Notes: a model not told the origin generated them from the letters alone. A stretch of DNA of 64,000 bases from Aliiroseovarius halocynthiae (GCF_007004645.1 NZ_ML660019.1:1-64000), one strand, 5' to 3'. Counted from the first letter of the stretch, positions 9,165 to 18,852 are shown. Translations and numbers: made by a program.

Positions 9165-9282
9165 CATGTGTGGTGTCGCCACCCAAGGTCCGATTTTCTG
9201 TCTTACCCGGTCGGCCGTTTTCAACTTGGCATTGCGAAGGTTCTTTTTTCCAGTAGGTTGCCTTCATTCTGGATGCTTTAAG

Positions 9283-10833
9283 GTGAAATCTACATTGAAA
9301 CGGTTCTCGGTCGACATTCTTGTGCTCTTCGTTGCGATCGGTGTGTTGGCGGCGTTGCTCGTCAAGCATCAGGAATTTTTCCACGATGATGCTTACATCA
9401 CGTTGCGCTATGCACGGAACTTTGCAGAGACCGGGCTAATTCAGTGGAACCGCGGGGAATGGGTGGAAGGTTATACAAGCTTGCTGCATGTGGTGTTGAC
9501 TGGTGGTTTCTTGCGGCTGGGGATCGATGCCATCGAAGCAGCGCAACTAGTGAATGTCATTGCAGTTCTAGTGCTGCTTGTTGCGACGGGAATGTCGGCG
9601 CGGGCTGTATTGCCTGGGCGGGACAACTGGCTCCCACGGGGGTTGACTGTATTGACCGTGGCAGGTTCGACACCCGTTTCCGTATGGGTGCTGGGGGGGC
9701 TCGAGGCGGTGGTTGCCGCTGCCTTGCTTGCTGCTGGATTGACGGCTTTGTTGTGCTATCTTCGTAAACCACGCCCTTGGCTGTTGGTTGCCGCTGCAGT
9801 TGCCTATTCACTGGCAATCCTGACGCGTTTGGATACGTCGGTATTCATCGCGGGATCTGGGCTAGGGTTGCTGATGATCAATTCCTCAGCGTGGCGGGCA
9901 CGTTTTCTGGCTGCTGCGATCGTGGTCGGGGTTCCCGCTGCCGTCTCCTTTGTCCAGATGGGAATACGCTGGCAGGTCTATGGCGAACTATTTCCGCTAA
10001 CGTTCTATGCGAAGGCTGATTTGCCTTTGCTGGACAAGCTTTCAAGCGGCGCTGACTATATTGCCTTGGGGTTGATTATGGTGCCGACGGTGGGGATAGC
10101 GTTTCTCATCACGGGCATAGTGTCGAGAAGCGCACAACTAAGCGTGGCGACGAAGTTGTTGGGCATCGCAGTGTTTCTACAGTTGTTGTACATCTGCTGG
10201 GCGGGCGGAGATCACATGCCATGGGCGCGGATGTTCGTTCCAATTATCGCACCATGTGCTTTGCTGCTTCTTGCATCAGTCTCTGACATTGGGGTTCAGA
10301 CAAGACATATTGTTGTTGGGAGCTCGGCGCTTGCAGCGTTGATCGTTGCGATCATTGGCCCATCCAGTGTGAGGGACCGGGCGGCCCAGTACGGCGAAAT
10401 CGTGGGCCGGCATATAGACCGCACGTGGCCCGCAGGTATCACAGTTGCGCTGAACACTGCAGGGTCTACCCCATTTATCGCAGGTCAGGGCCGTACATTT
10501 ATCGATATGCTCGGTCTGAATGATCCAATCATTGCGAAAAGGAAGAATGTACCCATTCTGACACAGCAACAACACTGGCCTGGACATACAAAGGGGGATG
10601 GCGCCTATGTTCTGTCACGAGCACCGGACCGGATTATTATTGGCCCAGCTCACGGCGTGGATATTTCCGCCGCGTGGTTTCTGTCTGGGGCGGAAATGGC
10701 TTCTATGCCTGAATTCGCAAGGTGTTATCAAAGGATGATAGAGACAATTCCCTATCTGGAAGACGGGGGCAAGCTGGATGGCACGCTCCCAGACACGTTT
10801 GTGTTCACGTATTACAGACGCGTGTGCTCTTAG
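9283..10833 (+). CDS. GT-C type membrane glycosyltransferase (AftB/LphB-like)
   Basis: The 516-residue protein has a first membrane helix at about residues 8-27, then [19 protein letters not shown]. That Asp-Asp motif in the first outer loop is typical of GT-C glycosyltransferases that use lipid-linked sugars. About ten further hydrophobic segments follow, then a soluble C-terminal domain with [12 protein letters not shown] and [10 protein letters not shown], as in AftB/LphB-like proteins. It probably moves a sugar onto an envelope glycan; donor and acceptor are unknown. GTG 9283 is the likeliest start because earlier codons lie in the rplT terminator. The gene sits alone between two rplT 3' ends, so it looks acquired. 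Confidence 0.75.
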   Translation: MKSTLKRFSVDILVLFVAIGVLAALLVKHQEFFHDDAYITLRYARNFAETGLIQWNRGEWVEGYTSLLHVVLTGGFLRLGIDAIEAAQLVNVIAVLVLLVATGMSARAVLPGRDNWLPRGLTVLTVAGSTPVSVWVLGGLEAVVAAALLAAGLTALLCYLRKPRPWLLVAAAVAYSLAILTRLDTSVFIAGSGLGLLMINSSAWRARFLAAAIVVGVPAAVSFVQMGIRWQVYGELFPLTFYAKADLPLLDKLSSGADYIALGLIMVPTVGIAFLITGIVSRSAQLSVATKLLGIAVFLQLLYICWAGGDHMPWARMFVPIIAPCALLLLASVSDIGVQTRHIVVGSSALAALIVAIIGPSSVRDRAAQYGEIVGRHIDRTWPAGITVALNTAGSTPFIAGQGRTFIDMLGLNDPIIAKRKNVPILTQQQHWPGHTKGDGAYVLSRAPDRIIIGPAHGVDISAAWFLSGAEMASMPEFARCYQRMIETIPYLEDGGKLDGTLPDTFVFTYYRRVCS

Positions 10834-10847
10834 AGTGGATGCTATTT

Positions 10848-11027
10848 CAGCGTATCAACGCTGCTGTCCGTTCGCATGACGAAAGCCTGACATACTCGCG
10901 TTTCATCAACGGCCTGAACCTGGCTGGCGTTGAAGTGGACCGTAAGGTTCTGGCCGATCTGGCCGTTCACGAGCCCGAAGCATTTGGTGCCATCGTTGAA
11001 AAAGCACAGGCTGCACTGGCTGCCTAA
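10848..11027 (+). pseudogene. rplT: Second, partial copy of the rplT 3' end
   Basis: The frame from 10848 reads [19 protein letters not shown] and on to KAQAALAA and a stop, equal to the last 59-60 residues of L20 with a single change (Asn to Ser). The first half of the gene is absent, so it cannot make a functional L20. Six of seven base differences from the intact copy are silent, so both copies diverged while under protein selection. That suggests the second copy came from, or is the displaced end of, a related genome's rplT. Confidence 0.9.
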
Positions 11028-11048
11028 GCCAATCACAGCGAAGAAATC

Positions 11049-11082
11049 AAAAGCCGCGAGGGGGAACCTTCGCGGCTTTTTT
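11049..11082 (+). terminator. Terminator of the second rplT 3' end
   Basis: AAAAGCCGCGA and TCGCGGCTTTT form a perfect 11-bp stem around GGGGGAACCT, followed by TT. It probably now ends transcription of the glycosyltransferase gene. Confidence 0.85.
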
Positions 11083-11197
11083 GTTTTTGGTGGTGGATGT
11101 CAGCTGTGCGGACTTTGTAGACCTTCAAAGTTTAGCTACACATGCAAGAATACATCCAACACTGTTAGCTTTGTTCTAAGTAAGGAAGGCATGAATT

Positions 11198-11695
11198 ATG
11201 ACTGTCATTCCCACATTGAAAACTGAACGTCTATTATTGCGCGCTCCAACCTTCGAAGACTGGCCTGACTTTTGGGAACTGATGAAATCGGAACGATCTG
11301 TGTATATGGGTGGTCCATTTTCAACGGTGCATGCATGGGGCGATTTCTGTCAGGGGATTGCACAATGGAAAATGTTTGGTTTTGGAAGTCTTTCGATTGA
11401 GGTTATTTCTACAAATCAGTGTGTTGGAAGAGTCGAGATTAACTATGGGCCACGTTGCCCGGAACCAGAGCTGGGTTGGCAGGTTTTCGATTTTGCAGAA
11501 GGTAAGGGGTATGCGTTCGAAGCCGCGATTGAGATGCGGCGTTGGGCATTTGAAGTGCGTGAACTGCAAACTCTTGTGAGCTACATCGACCCAAGAAACC
11601 AGCGTTCGCAGGGGCTAGCAGAAAGGCTAGGGGCTGCGCTTGACGAAACGGCTGAAAAACAGGACCCAGATGATTTGGTGTATCGACACTCATGA
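11198..11695 (+). CDS. GNAT family N-acetyltransferase (RimJ/RimL type)
   Basis: The 165-residue protein starts TLKTERLLLRAPTFEDWPDF, the usual opening of RimJ/RimL-like acetyltransferases. It ends with the acetyl-CoA-binding region and the SYIDPRNQRSQGLAERLGA motif. It should transfer an acetyl group from acetyl-CoA to an amine; the target is unknown. The ATG at 11198 has AAGGAAGG eight bases upstream. Base composition is more AT-rich than the neighbouring core genes, and it lies just beyond the rplT repeat, so it may belong to the same acquired stretch. Confidence 0.85.
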   Translation: MTVIPTLKTERLLLRAPTFEDWPDFWELMKSERSVYMGGPFSTVHAWGDFCQGIAQWKMFGFGSLSIEVISTNQCVGRVEINYGPRCPEPELGWQVFDFAEGKGYAFEAAIEMRRWAFEVRELQTLVSYIDPRNQRSQGLAERLGAALDETAEKQDPDDLVYRHS

Positions 11696-11820
11696 AAGCC
11701 TCAGTAGGGCTCAAAAGTGGACAATCCCGAATTTTCGGTCCCCATGTCGATTTTGCCAATCGTCAAACGTCTGGTACACAGAAAGGCTAAGACCTTTCCC
11801 AACAGACGAAAGGAAGAAAG

Positions 11821-12171
11821 ATGCAATTTATCTGTTTGATTTATAACGCCGAGGACAATGGCCCGCAGCCCGGCACGGACGAATTTGGTCCATATATGCA
11901 GGCCTATGCGGACTACACGCAGGAAGTTCAGGATGCGGGCGTGATGGTTGGCGGCGAGGCGTTGCAGCCCATTGCGACCGCCACCACTGTATCTGTGCGT
12001 GACGGCAAGACCGAGCTGATGGACGGCCCCTTTGCCGAAACGAAAGAGCAGTTGGGTGGCTATTATATTCTCGACTGCAAGGACCTGGACGAGGCGCTGA
12101 AATATGCAGCCAAGATCCCGGATGCCAAATATGGGCGCGTGGAAGTGCGTCCCGTAATGGTCTTCGACTGA
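11821..12171 (+). CDS. YCII/DGPF-domain protein, partner of ECF42 sigma factor
   Basis: The 116-residue protein carries the DGPF motif (MDGPFAETKEQLGGYY) that defines this YciI-related group. These small proteins have a ferredoxin-like alpha/beta fold and are encoded beside ECF42 sigma factors, whose regulons include DGPF genes. Here it ends six bases before the sigma factor start, so the two are co-transcribed. GAAAGGAAGAAAG precedes the ATG. The precise biochemical role of DGPF proteins is not established. Confidence 0.9.
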   Translation: MQFICLIYNAEDNGPQPGTDEFGPYMQAYADYTQEVQDAGVMVGGEALQPIATATTVSVRDGKTELMDGPFAETKEQLGGYYILDCKDLDEALKYAAKIPDAKYGRVEVRPVMVFD

Positions 12172-12177
12172 TCCTAG

Positions 12178-13425
12178 ATGCTGTCCCCGGTCGACGTATC
12201 TGCGCAGATCGCGCGATTGATCCGCGAAGACTGGGGGCGCATCCTGTCTGCGCTTGTGTCCTCGACTGGCAACTATGCGCTGGCCGAGGACAGCTTGCAG
12301 GACGCGGTGGTATCCGCGCTTGAGGTCTGGCCGAAGAAGGGCATTCCCATCAACCCCGATGCGTGGCTGATCACGGTGGCGCGGCGCAAGGCGCTGGATC
12401 GGATCCGGCGCGGCGAAACCGCTGATCGTAAATCTGGTGAACTGGCGCTGTGGCTGGAACAGCACCGCGCAGATCCCGAGGATCGCGACATGGTCATTCC
12501 CGATCACCGTCTGGAACTGATGTTCACCTGCTGCCACCCCGCGCTTGAGGAAAAGTCGCAGGTGGCGCTGACCCTGCGTGCCTTGGGCGGGCTGACCACG
12601 GATGAAATCGCGCGTGCCTTTCTGGACAAACGTGCCGCGATGGCCGCGCGCCTGACACGGGCGAAGAAAAAACTGGCCGGGGCGGGGATTGCCTTCAAAC
12701 TGCCCGAGCCTGAAGACTTGCACACCCGCACCGATGCTGTGCTGCGTGTGATCTATCTGATTTTCACCGAGGGCTGCCACGCGTCCTCGGGCCAGATGAT
12801 GCGCGAGGAACTGGTGCAAGAGGCTATTCGGTTGGGCCGTATCCTGACCGGCCTATTGCCGGATCATGCCGAGACGCGCGGCCTGTTGGCGCTTATGCTT
12901 CTGTCCGACAGTCGTCGCCTGACGCGCCGGGGCGCGGATGGCAGCTTTGTCCCGCTTGATGCCCAGAACCGCGCCCGGTGGGATCAGGCGCGGATCCGCG
13001 AAGGGATCGCCCTGACCAAATCCGCGCTGGGCGCGGGGGCCGCTGGCCCCTATGCGCTGCAAGCAGCCATTAGCGCCGTACATGCCGAGGCACCCAGCTT
13101 CGCAGACACCGATTGGCCGCAGATCGTCGCCCTGTATGACCTTCTGTATCGGGCGCAACCCAACCCGGTTCTGCGCGTCAATCAGGCGGTCGCTCTGTCC
13201 TATGCAGACGGCCCGCAGGCTGGGCTGGATCTGCTGACGCGGATCGAAGGCGAGGGCCGTCTGCAATCCTATCAACCCTTCCATGCCTGCCGCGCCGACC
13301 TTCTGGCGCGTCTCGGGCGGTTGGACGACGCCACCCAAAACTATCGCGCCGCCATCGCCCTGTCCCAAGCGCCCGAGGAAGCCGCGTTTCTGGAAAAACG
13401 CATGGACGCCCTGAACGGCCCGTAA
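12178..13425 (+). CDS. ECF42-type RNA polymerase sigma factor
   Basis: The 415-residue protein has sigma region 2 (about residues 10-80, DSLQDAVVSALEVWPKKGIP), a conserved MFTCCHPAL segment, and region 4 (LTLRALGGLTTDEIARAFL). A long C-terminal extension is helical and TPR-like, ending near residue 410. That extension and the DGPF partner gene define group ECF42; published work shows the extension is needed for activity. No anti-sigma factor gene is nearby, as expected for this group. It should redirect polymerase to a small regulon, usually including the DGPF gene itself. Confidence 0.9.
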   Translation: MLSPVDVSAQIARLIREDWGRILSALVSSTGNYALAEDSLQDAVVSALEVWPKKGIPINPDAWLITVARRKALDRIRRGETADRKSGELALWLEQHRADPEDRDMVIPDHRLELMFTCCHPALEEKSQVALTLRALGGLTTDEIARAFLDKRAAMAARLTRAKKKLAGAGIAFKLPEPEDLHTRTDAVLRVIYLIFTEGCHASSGQMMREELVQEAIRLGRILTGLLPDHAETRGLLALMLLSDSRRLTRRGADGSFVPLDAQNRARWDQARIREGIALTKSALGAGAAGPYALQAAISAVHAEAPSFADTDWPQIVALYDLLYRAQPNPVLRVNQAVALSYADGPQAGLDLLTRIEGEGRLQSYQPFHACRADLLARLGRLDDATQNYRAAIALSQAPEEAAFLEKRMDALNGP

Positions 13426-13495
13426 TCCGCGCAGCAACCTTGCCATTTTGCACTCTATTCGCTAGCTGGAAACGGTGCGAAGCAAAGGGACCGAG

Positions 13496-14569
13496 ATGGA
13501 CGAGCTCAGAACAAAATATCTGGACGCAATCGGTGGTGCGGCTGACGAGGCTGCGCTGGAAGATATCCGTGTGCAGGCGGTCGGGAAGAAGGGTGAAGTG
13601 GCCCTGAAAATGCGCGAGCTGGGCAAGATGACGCCCGAGGAACGGCAGGTGGCCGGGCCGAAGCTGAACGCCCTGAAGGACGAGATTAACTCGGCCATTT
13701 CCGCCAAGAAATCCGCGCTGGCCGATGCGGCGCTTGATGAACGTCTGCGCACCGAATGGCTGGACGTCACTTTGCCGGGGCGCCCGCAGCGCCGTGGCAC
13801 GATCCACCCGATCAGCCAAGTGACCGAGGAAATATCGGCCATCTTCGGCGATATGGGCTTCTCGGTCGCGGAGGGTCCGCAGATCGAAAGTGACTGGTAC
13901 AACTTCGACGCCCTGAACATCCCGCCGCACCACCCTGCGCGGCAGGAGTTCGACACGTTCTATATGCACCGTGATGAAGGTGATAACCGCCCGCCACACG
14001 TGCTGCGCACCCATACTTCGCCGGTGCAAATCCGCGCGATGGAGAAGACCGGCGCGCCGATCCGCGTGATCGCACCGGGTCGCGTCTATCGCTCGGACTA
14101 CGACCAGACCCACACCCCGATGTTCCATCAGGTCGAGGGGCTGGCGATCGACAAAGACATCTCGATGGCGAACCTGAAATGGACGCTGGAAGAATTCTGC
14201 CGCGCGTTCTTTGAAATCGACGAGATCGAACTGCGCTTCCGCGCCTCGCACTTCCCCTTCACCGAGCCGTCGGCAGAAGTCGACATTCGCTGCTCGTGGG
14301 AAGGCGGCACGCTGAAACTGGGCGAGGGCGACGATTGGATGGAAATCCTTGGCTCCGGCATGGTGCATCCGAAAGTGCTGTCGGCGGCGGGTGTGAACCC
14401 CGACGAATGGCAAGGCTTTGCCTTTGGCCTCGGCATCGACCGTCTGGCCATGCTGAAATACGGCATCCCCGACCTGCGCGCGTTCTTCGACAGCGACCTG
14501 CGCTGGCTGCGCCACTATGGGTTCAGCTCACTTGACGTGCCGACCATGCGTGGGGGGTTGAGTAGGTGA
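13496..14569 (+). CDS. pheS: Phenylalanyl-tRNA synthetase alpha subunit
   Basis: The 357-residue protein is the catalytic subunit that charges tRNA-Phe as an alpha2-beta2 enzyme. It has an N-terminal coiled-coil arm (about 1-85), a class II core with [21 protein letters not shown] (motif 2) and a C-terminal [16 protein letters not shown] (motif 3). The ATG at 13496 follows AAAGGGA and matches the family start MDEL. Its stop overlaps the GTG of an inserted SMI1/KNR4 gene by four bases, so pheT does not follow directly. Confidence 0.98.
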   Translation: MDELRTKYLDAIGGAADEAALEDIRVQAVGKKGEVALKMRELGKMTPEERQVAGPKLNALKDEINSAISAKKSALADAALDERLRTEWLDVTLPGRPQRRGTIHPISQVTEEISAIFGDMGFSVAEGPQIESDWYNFDALNIPPHHPARQEFDTFYMHRDEGDNRPPHVLRTHTSPVQIRAMEKTGAPIRVIAPGRVYRSDYDQTHTPMFHQVEGLAIDKDISMANLKWTLEEFCRAFFEIDEIELRFRASHFPFTEPSAEVDIRCSWEGGTLKLGEGDDWMEILGSGMVHPKVLSAAGVNPDEWQGFAFGLGIDRLAMLKYGIPDLRAFFDSDLRWLRHYGFSSLDVPTMRGGLSR

Positions 14570-15228
14570 GCTCAACGGATTGGCTCCACAGATACTTAGA
14601 AAGTTTGGCCGCAATCAACGCGCCGGTGCTCGAGTGCTTGCTGCCACCTGCGAGTGAGAGTGAGATTCAAGTGTTGGCGCAAGAGACAGGATTAAGTATC
14701 CCATCATCTTTGCGTGCATTTTGGCAACGTGTCGGAGGTATCCAGCAAGGGTTAACCTACCACAATGCAGCGTTTGCCGGATATCTGTTTGCACCAGTTT
14801 CTGTACAGGAATCACTCGAGGACTTTCGTTTGGCTGAACAGTTGCGTCGCGAAAACCCAATGGAGGATCAGGAGTTCGCTGATCAGTTTTGGCCAGCTGG
14901 TATGATCAAGTTTGCTGGCGAGGATTCAAACGGTTTCTGGGTAAATTGTAGACCAGAATCGCCGACGTTTGAGAGTGTTTATGTGCGTTTTGTGAATAGC
15001 GATCCGCTGTTGCGTTGGTCGACAAACATTAACGCGCTATTTAAAACGCTTTGTGCGGCCGTGGCCGAAGGAACGATCCGGGTCGCGGGAGAAACCGACG
15101 CCGATTGGGACGCGGGATCGCTGGCTACAGATGAAACCGCCTTAGATGTGTTAGCTAAAAAAATGAATCCGGGATGCGCTGCGCATGACGATGAGTCAGC
15201 AGTTCATGCTATCCCCGACTGGAATTAA
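14566..15228 (+). CDS. SMI1/KNR4 family protein lodged between pheS and pheT
   Basis: The 220-residue protein has the SMI1/KNR4 fold pattern: [19 protein letters not shown], then [15 protein letters not shown], then an acidic/aromatic core ([12 protein letters not shown]). In bacteria this superfamily is common among immunity proteins for contact-dependent and polymorphic toxins. No toxin gene is visible here, so that role is only possible. It starts at GTG 14566, overlapping the pheS stop, and ends nine bases before pheT, so it should be translated with them. Its codon use is more AT-rich than pheS and pheT, which suggests acquisition. Confidence 0.8.
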   Translation: MSSTDWLHRYLESLAAINAPVLECLLPPASESEIQVLAQETGLSIPSSLRAFWQRVGGIQQGLTYHNAAFAGYLFAPVSVQESLEDFRLAEQLRRENPMEDQEFADQFWPAGMIKFAGEDSNGFWVNCRPESPTFESVYVRFVNSDPLLRWSTNINALFKTLCAAVAEGTIRVAGETDADWDAGSLATDETALDVLAKKMNPGCAAHDDESAVHAIPDWN

Positions 15229-15237
15229 GAGGTTCAA

Positions 15238-17634
15238 ATGAAATTCACCATCTCCTGGCTGAAAGACCACCTCGACACCACGGCCTCCGTGGAAGACATC
15301 GCCGAGGCCTGCACCGATCTGGGGCTCGAGGTTGAAGAGATCTTCAACCCCATGGACCGTCTGGGCGCCTTCACCATCGCCAAGGTCAAATCGGCCGAGA
15401 AACACCCCGACGCTGACCGTCTTCGCGTGTGCACGGTCGAGACGAACGAGGGCGAAAAGCAGATCGTTTGCGGTGCGCCGAATGCCCGCGAGGGGATCAC
15501 TGTGGTGCTGGCCAAACCCGGCGACTATGTGCCCGGCATCGACGTGACCCTGTCTGTCGGTAAAATCCGCGGCGTGGAAAGCCACGGCATGATGGCCTCT
15601 GAGCGCGAGCTGGAGCTGTCGGACGAGCATGACGGCATTATCGAGCTGCCTTCGGGCGAAGTGGGCGACAAGTTCGTCGATTGGCTCGCCGCCAATGACC
15701 CCGAGAAAGTCGACCCGGTGATCGAGATCGCCATCACGCCGAACCGCCCGGATGCGCTGGGCGTGCGCGGCATTGCGCGCGACTTGGCCGCCCGTGGTCT
15801 GGGCACGCTGAAGCCCTTGAAAGAACACAAGGTTGAGGGCAACGGCCCCAGCCCGATCAACGTGACCATTGACGAGGATACGCTGGACGCGAACCCCTTG
15901 TTCATGGGGCGTTTGATCAAGGGCGTGAAGAACGGACCCAGCCCCGCGTGGTTGCAGGCGCGTTTGAAGGCCGTGGGCCTGCGCCCGATCTCGGCCTTGG
16001 TCGATGTCACCAACTTCTTCACCTACGACATGAACCGTCCGCTGCACGTGTTTGACGCCGACAAGGTCAAAGGCGACCTGCGCGTACATCGTGCGAAGGG
16101 TGGCGAGACCTTGGTTGGTCTGGACGAGAAAGAATACACGTTCGACGCTGGCATGATCATCATTTCGGATGATGAAGGCGTAGAAAGCATTGCAGGCATC
16201 ATGGGCGGTCTGCCCACCGGCTGCACCGACGAGACCACCAACGTCTTCCTTGAAGCCGCTGTCTGGGATGCGATCCGTGTCGCGAAAACGGGCCGTGTGT
16301 TGAAGGTCAACTCGGACGCGCGCTATCGCAACGAACGAGGCATTGACCCGGAATACAACGCGCCCGCGATCGAGGCTGCGACCCAGATGATCCTTGATCT
16401 CTGCGGGGGCGAGGCATCAGACGTTGTGGTCGCTGGCGACGTGCCGGATGTTTCGCGTGCCTATAAGCTGGACACCGACCGTGTTCAGTCGCTGGTCGGT
16501 ATGGACATCCCTGCGGACGAGCAGCGCAAAACGCTGACCGCGCTGGGCTTCACCATCGACGGTGATATGGCCCATGTGCCGTCTTGGCGTCCTGACGTGC
16601 TGGGGTCGGCAGATCTGGTCGAGGAAGTGGCCCGCGTCGCATCCCTGACCAAGCTGGTTGGCAAGCCGCTGCCGCGCACCCATGTGGGCGTGCCAAAGGC
16701 GATCCTGTCGCCAATGCAAAAGCGTGAAGGCATTGCACGGCGCACCGTGGCGGCTCTGGGCTACAACGAATGTGTAACCTACAGCTTCATTGATCAGGCG
16801 AGTGCGAAACGCTTCGGCACTGGTGGTGACAACGTGGCCTTGGCGAACCCGATTTCGTCCGAGATGAGCCACATGCGCCCCTCGCTTCTGCCCGGTCTTC
16901 TGCAAGCCGCCGCCCGCAATCAGGCACGCGGGTTCATGGATCTGGCACTGTTCGAGGTTGGCCCAGCGTTCAGCGGCGGTGAGCCGGATGAGTACGAGCA
17001 GATGGTCACCGGCATTCTGGTCGGCCACACCGGCCCGCGTGATCGCTTCGGTGCACGTCGCCCCGTGGACACCTATGACGCTAAGGCGGATGTCGAAGCT
17101 GTGCTCGCGGCCATCGGCGCACCTGCCAAGCTGACCTTCGTGCGTGACATGAACGCGTGGTGGCATCCGGGACGCTCGGCTAAGCTGGGACTGGGTCCGA
17201 AGAACATCCTTGGCGCATTTGGCGAGCTGCACCCGAAAACGATTGCCGAGATGGACGTGAAAGGCCCCGTTGTGGCCTTCGCCGTGCATTTGGCGAAAGT
17301 GCCGTTCCCGAAAGCCAAAGGCACGGGCCGTACGGCGCTGGGCGCATCTGACCTGCAGCCGGTTGAACGCGACTTTGCCTTCGTGGTGGACGCCAATGTG
17401 GAAGCGATCAATCTGGTGAACGCTGCGGCCGGTGCCGACAAGGCGCTGATCACCGATGTGAACGTCTTTGACGAATTCATCGGTGGCTCGCTGGGCGAGG
17501 GTAAGAAGTCCCTTGCTATCACCGTGCGCCTGCAACCGCGCGATGCGACCCTGACCGATAAGGATATCGAGGCTGTCAGCCAGAAGATCGTTCAGAAGGT
17601 CGAGAAAGCGACAGGCGGCAGCCTGCGCGGATAA
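15238..17634 (+). CDS. pheT: Phenylalanyl-tRNA synthetase beta subunit
   Basis: The 798-residue protein is full length. It has the N-terminal EMAP/OB-fold tRNA-binding domain (about 40-150), the B3/B4 editing domain, B5, a catalytically inactive synthetase-like core, and a C-terminal FDX-ACB anticodon-binding domain (about 705-797, starting SDLQPVERDFAF). It pairs with PheS to form the tetrameric enzyme and edits mischarged Tyr-tRNA-Phe. AAGAGG just before the ATG is a normal ribosome binding site. The intervening SMI1/KNR4 gene is the only irregularity. Confidence 0.98.
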   Translation: MKFTISWLKDHLDTTASVEDIAEACTDLGLEVEEIFNPMDRLGAFTIAKVKSAEKHPDADRLRVCTVETNEGEKQIVCGAPNAREGITVVLAKPGDYVPGIDVTLSVGKIRGVESHGMMASERELELSDEHDGIIELPSGEVGDKFVDWLAANDPEKVDPVIEIAITPNRPDALGVRGIARDLAARGLGTLKPLKEHKVEGNGPSPINVTIDEDTLDANPLFMGRLIKGVKNGPSPAWLQARLKAVGLRPISALVDVTNFFTYDMNRPLHVFDADKVKGDLRVHRAKGGETLVGLDEKEYTFDAGMIIISDDEGVESIAGIMGGLPTGCTDETTNVFLEAAVWDAIRVAKTGRVLKVNSDARYRNERGIDPEYNAPAIEAATQMILDLCGGEASDVVVAGDVPDVSRAYKLDTDRVQSLVGMDIPADEQRKTLTALGFTIDGDMAHVPSWRPDVLGSADLVEEVARVASLTKLVGKPLPRTHVGVPKAILSPMQKREGIARRTVAALGYNECVTYSFIDQASAKRFGTGGDNVALANPISSEMSHMRPSLLPGLLQAAARNQARGFMDLALFEVGPAFSGGEPDEYEQMVTGILVGHTGPRDRFGARRPVDTYDAKADVEAVLAAIGAPAKLTFVRDMNAWWHPGRSAKLGLGPKNILGAFGELHPKTIAEMDVKGPVVAFAVHLAKVPFPKAKGTGRTALGASDLQPVERDFAFVVDANVEAINLVNAAAGADKALITDVNVFDEFIGGSLGEGKKSLAITVRLQPRDATLTDKDIEAVSQKIVQKVEKATGGSLRG

Positions 17635-17664
17635 ACTCTTCGCCGGGGCGCTTTGCGGTCCGGC

Positions 17665-17694
17665 ACACGCCCGCCCGCCCCATGGCGGGCGTGT
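17665..17694 (+). terminator. Hairpin after pheT
   Basis: ACACGCCCGCC pairs perfectly with GGCGGGCGTGT, an 11-bp stem with an 8-nt loop, 30 bases after the pheT stop. No T-run follows, so termination may be partial. Confidence 0.5.
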
Positions 17695-17748
17695 TCCACG
17701 CCCACCCGTGCGGTCGCGTGCCTAACGTTTGGGGCGAAAGGAACTCCT

Positions 17749-18198
17749 ATGACCCTGAACGTTTATCTTTCTGGCGAAATCCACACCGATTGGCGCAAGC
17801 AGATCATCGACGGCGCGAAAGGGTTGGATGTGGCTTTCAGCGCCCCTGTGACGGATCACGATGCCTCGGACGACTGCGGCGTTGCTATTCTGGGCGACGA
17901 GCCCAACAAGTACTGGCACGACCACAAAGGCGCGATGATCAACGCCATCCGCACCCGCAAGGGGATCGAGGAGGCCGACATTGTCGTCGTGCGCTTTGGC
18001 GAGAAATACCGCCAGTGGAATGCCGCCTTCGACGCGGGCTTTGCTGCCGCGAAGGGCAAGTCGCTGATCATTCTACAGCTGCCCGAGCATGATCATGCGC
18101 TGAAAGAAGTGGATGCCGCAGCACTGGCCGTGGCACGCGAGCCAGCACAGGTGGTCGAGATCCTTAAATACGTACTGACCGGCGCCCTGCCGGACTGA
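17749..18198 (+). CDS. ytoQ: YtoQ family protein
   Basis: The 149-residue protein matches the YtoQ family along its length: [16 protein letters not shown] at the start, a central [21 protein letters not shown], and [18 protein letters not shown]. YtoQ has a nucleoside 2-deoxyribosyltransferase-like fold, but no reaction is established to my knowledge. GAAAGGA precedes the ATG at 17749. It lies between pheT and mscL, apparently as its own unit. Confidence 0.88.
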   Translation: MTLNVYLSGEIHTDWRKQIIDGAKGLDVAFSAPVTDHDASDDCGVAILGDEPNKYWHDHKGAMINAIRTRKGIEEADIVVVRFGEKYRQWNAAFDAGFAAAKGKSLIILQLPEHDHALKEVDAAALAVAREPAQVVEILKYVLTGALPD

Positions 18199-18326
18199 CC
18201 AGCACGTCAATATGCGGTGACGGCAGCCAAATTTTTCCCCAACAATACTCGCGGTTTCCGTGTATATTGGGCCCAATGCGAACAGGGTCATGCATGGTGC
18301 ACGATCACGAAACATACGGGGACAGT

Positions 18327-18755
18327 ATGCTTAAAGAATTCAAAGATTTCATCGCCAAGGGCAATGTCATGGACATGGCCGTTGGTATCATCATTGGTGC
18401 CGCGTTCACCGCGATTGTCAGCTCGCTGGTGGCCGACCTGATTAACCCGATCATCGGGTTGTTCATGGGTGGTATCGACTTCACTAACATGTACGCTGTG
18501 CTTTCCGGCGATGTTGCTGCCGGCGCTTCGTTGGAAGCTGCACGTGAAGGCGGCGCTGCGGTCTTCGCCTATGGCTCGTTCATCATGGCCATCATCAACT
18601 TCCTGATCATCGCTTGGGTGGTGTTCATGCTGGTGCGCTATGTCAACAAAGCCAAAGACGCTGCCGCCAAGGAAGAAGAAGCCGCAGAAGAAGCACCGGC
18701 CGGCCCGAGCGAGTTGGACCTGCTGACCGAGATTCGGGACGCCCTGAAGAAGTAA
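18327..18755 (+). CDS. mscL: Large-conductance mechanosensitive channel
   Basis: The 142-residue protein opens on membrane stretch to release solutes under hypo-osmotic shock. It shows the N-terminal amphipathic helix ([20 protein letters not shown]), the pore helix with [21 protein letters not shown], a periplasmic loop, and a second helix ([21 protein letters not shown]). A charged C-terminal coil rich in Glu and Ala ends [17 protein letters not shown] lies just before the ATG at 18327. A strong terminator follows. Confidence 0.96.
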   Translation: MLKEFKDFIAKGNVMDMAVGIIIGAAFTAIVSSLVADLINPIIGLFMGGIDFTNMYAVLSGDVAAGASLEAAREGGAAVFAYGSFIMAIINFLIIAWVVFMLVRYVNKAKDAAAKEEEAAEEAPAGPSELDLLTEIRDALKK

Positions 18756-18777
18756 ATTCGTCCCTCAAGGACCGCGC

Positions 18778-18810
18778 AAGGGCGCTGCGATTTGCGGCGC
18801 CCTTTTTGTT
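18778..18810 (+). terminator. mscL terminator
   Basis: AAGGGCGC pairs with GCGCCCTT across an 11-nt loop and is followed by TTTGTTT. Confidence 0.85.
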
Positions 18811-18852
18811 TGGATTTTCTTGCCCCGTTTCCGGATTTTCCGCGTTTTTCGT

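Noticed and set aside
9010-9282. An earlier start for the glycosyltransferase inside rplT
   Set aside because: That part of the frame overlaps rplT and its terminator and has no similarity to the family; GTG 9283 gives a normal N-terminal helix.
10722-11027. A second complete rplT gene
   Set aside because: Only the last 59-60 codons are present; the upstream part of that frame belongs to the glycosyltransferase region.
13178-14515. A 445-codon minus-strand frame
   Set aside because: It is antisense to the sigma factor end and pheS and has no family signature; a shadow of the real genes.
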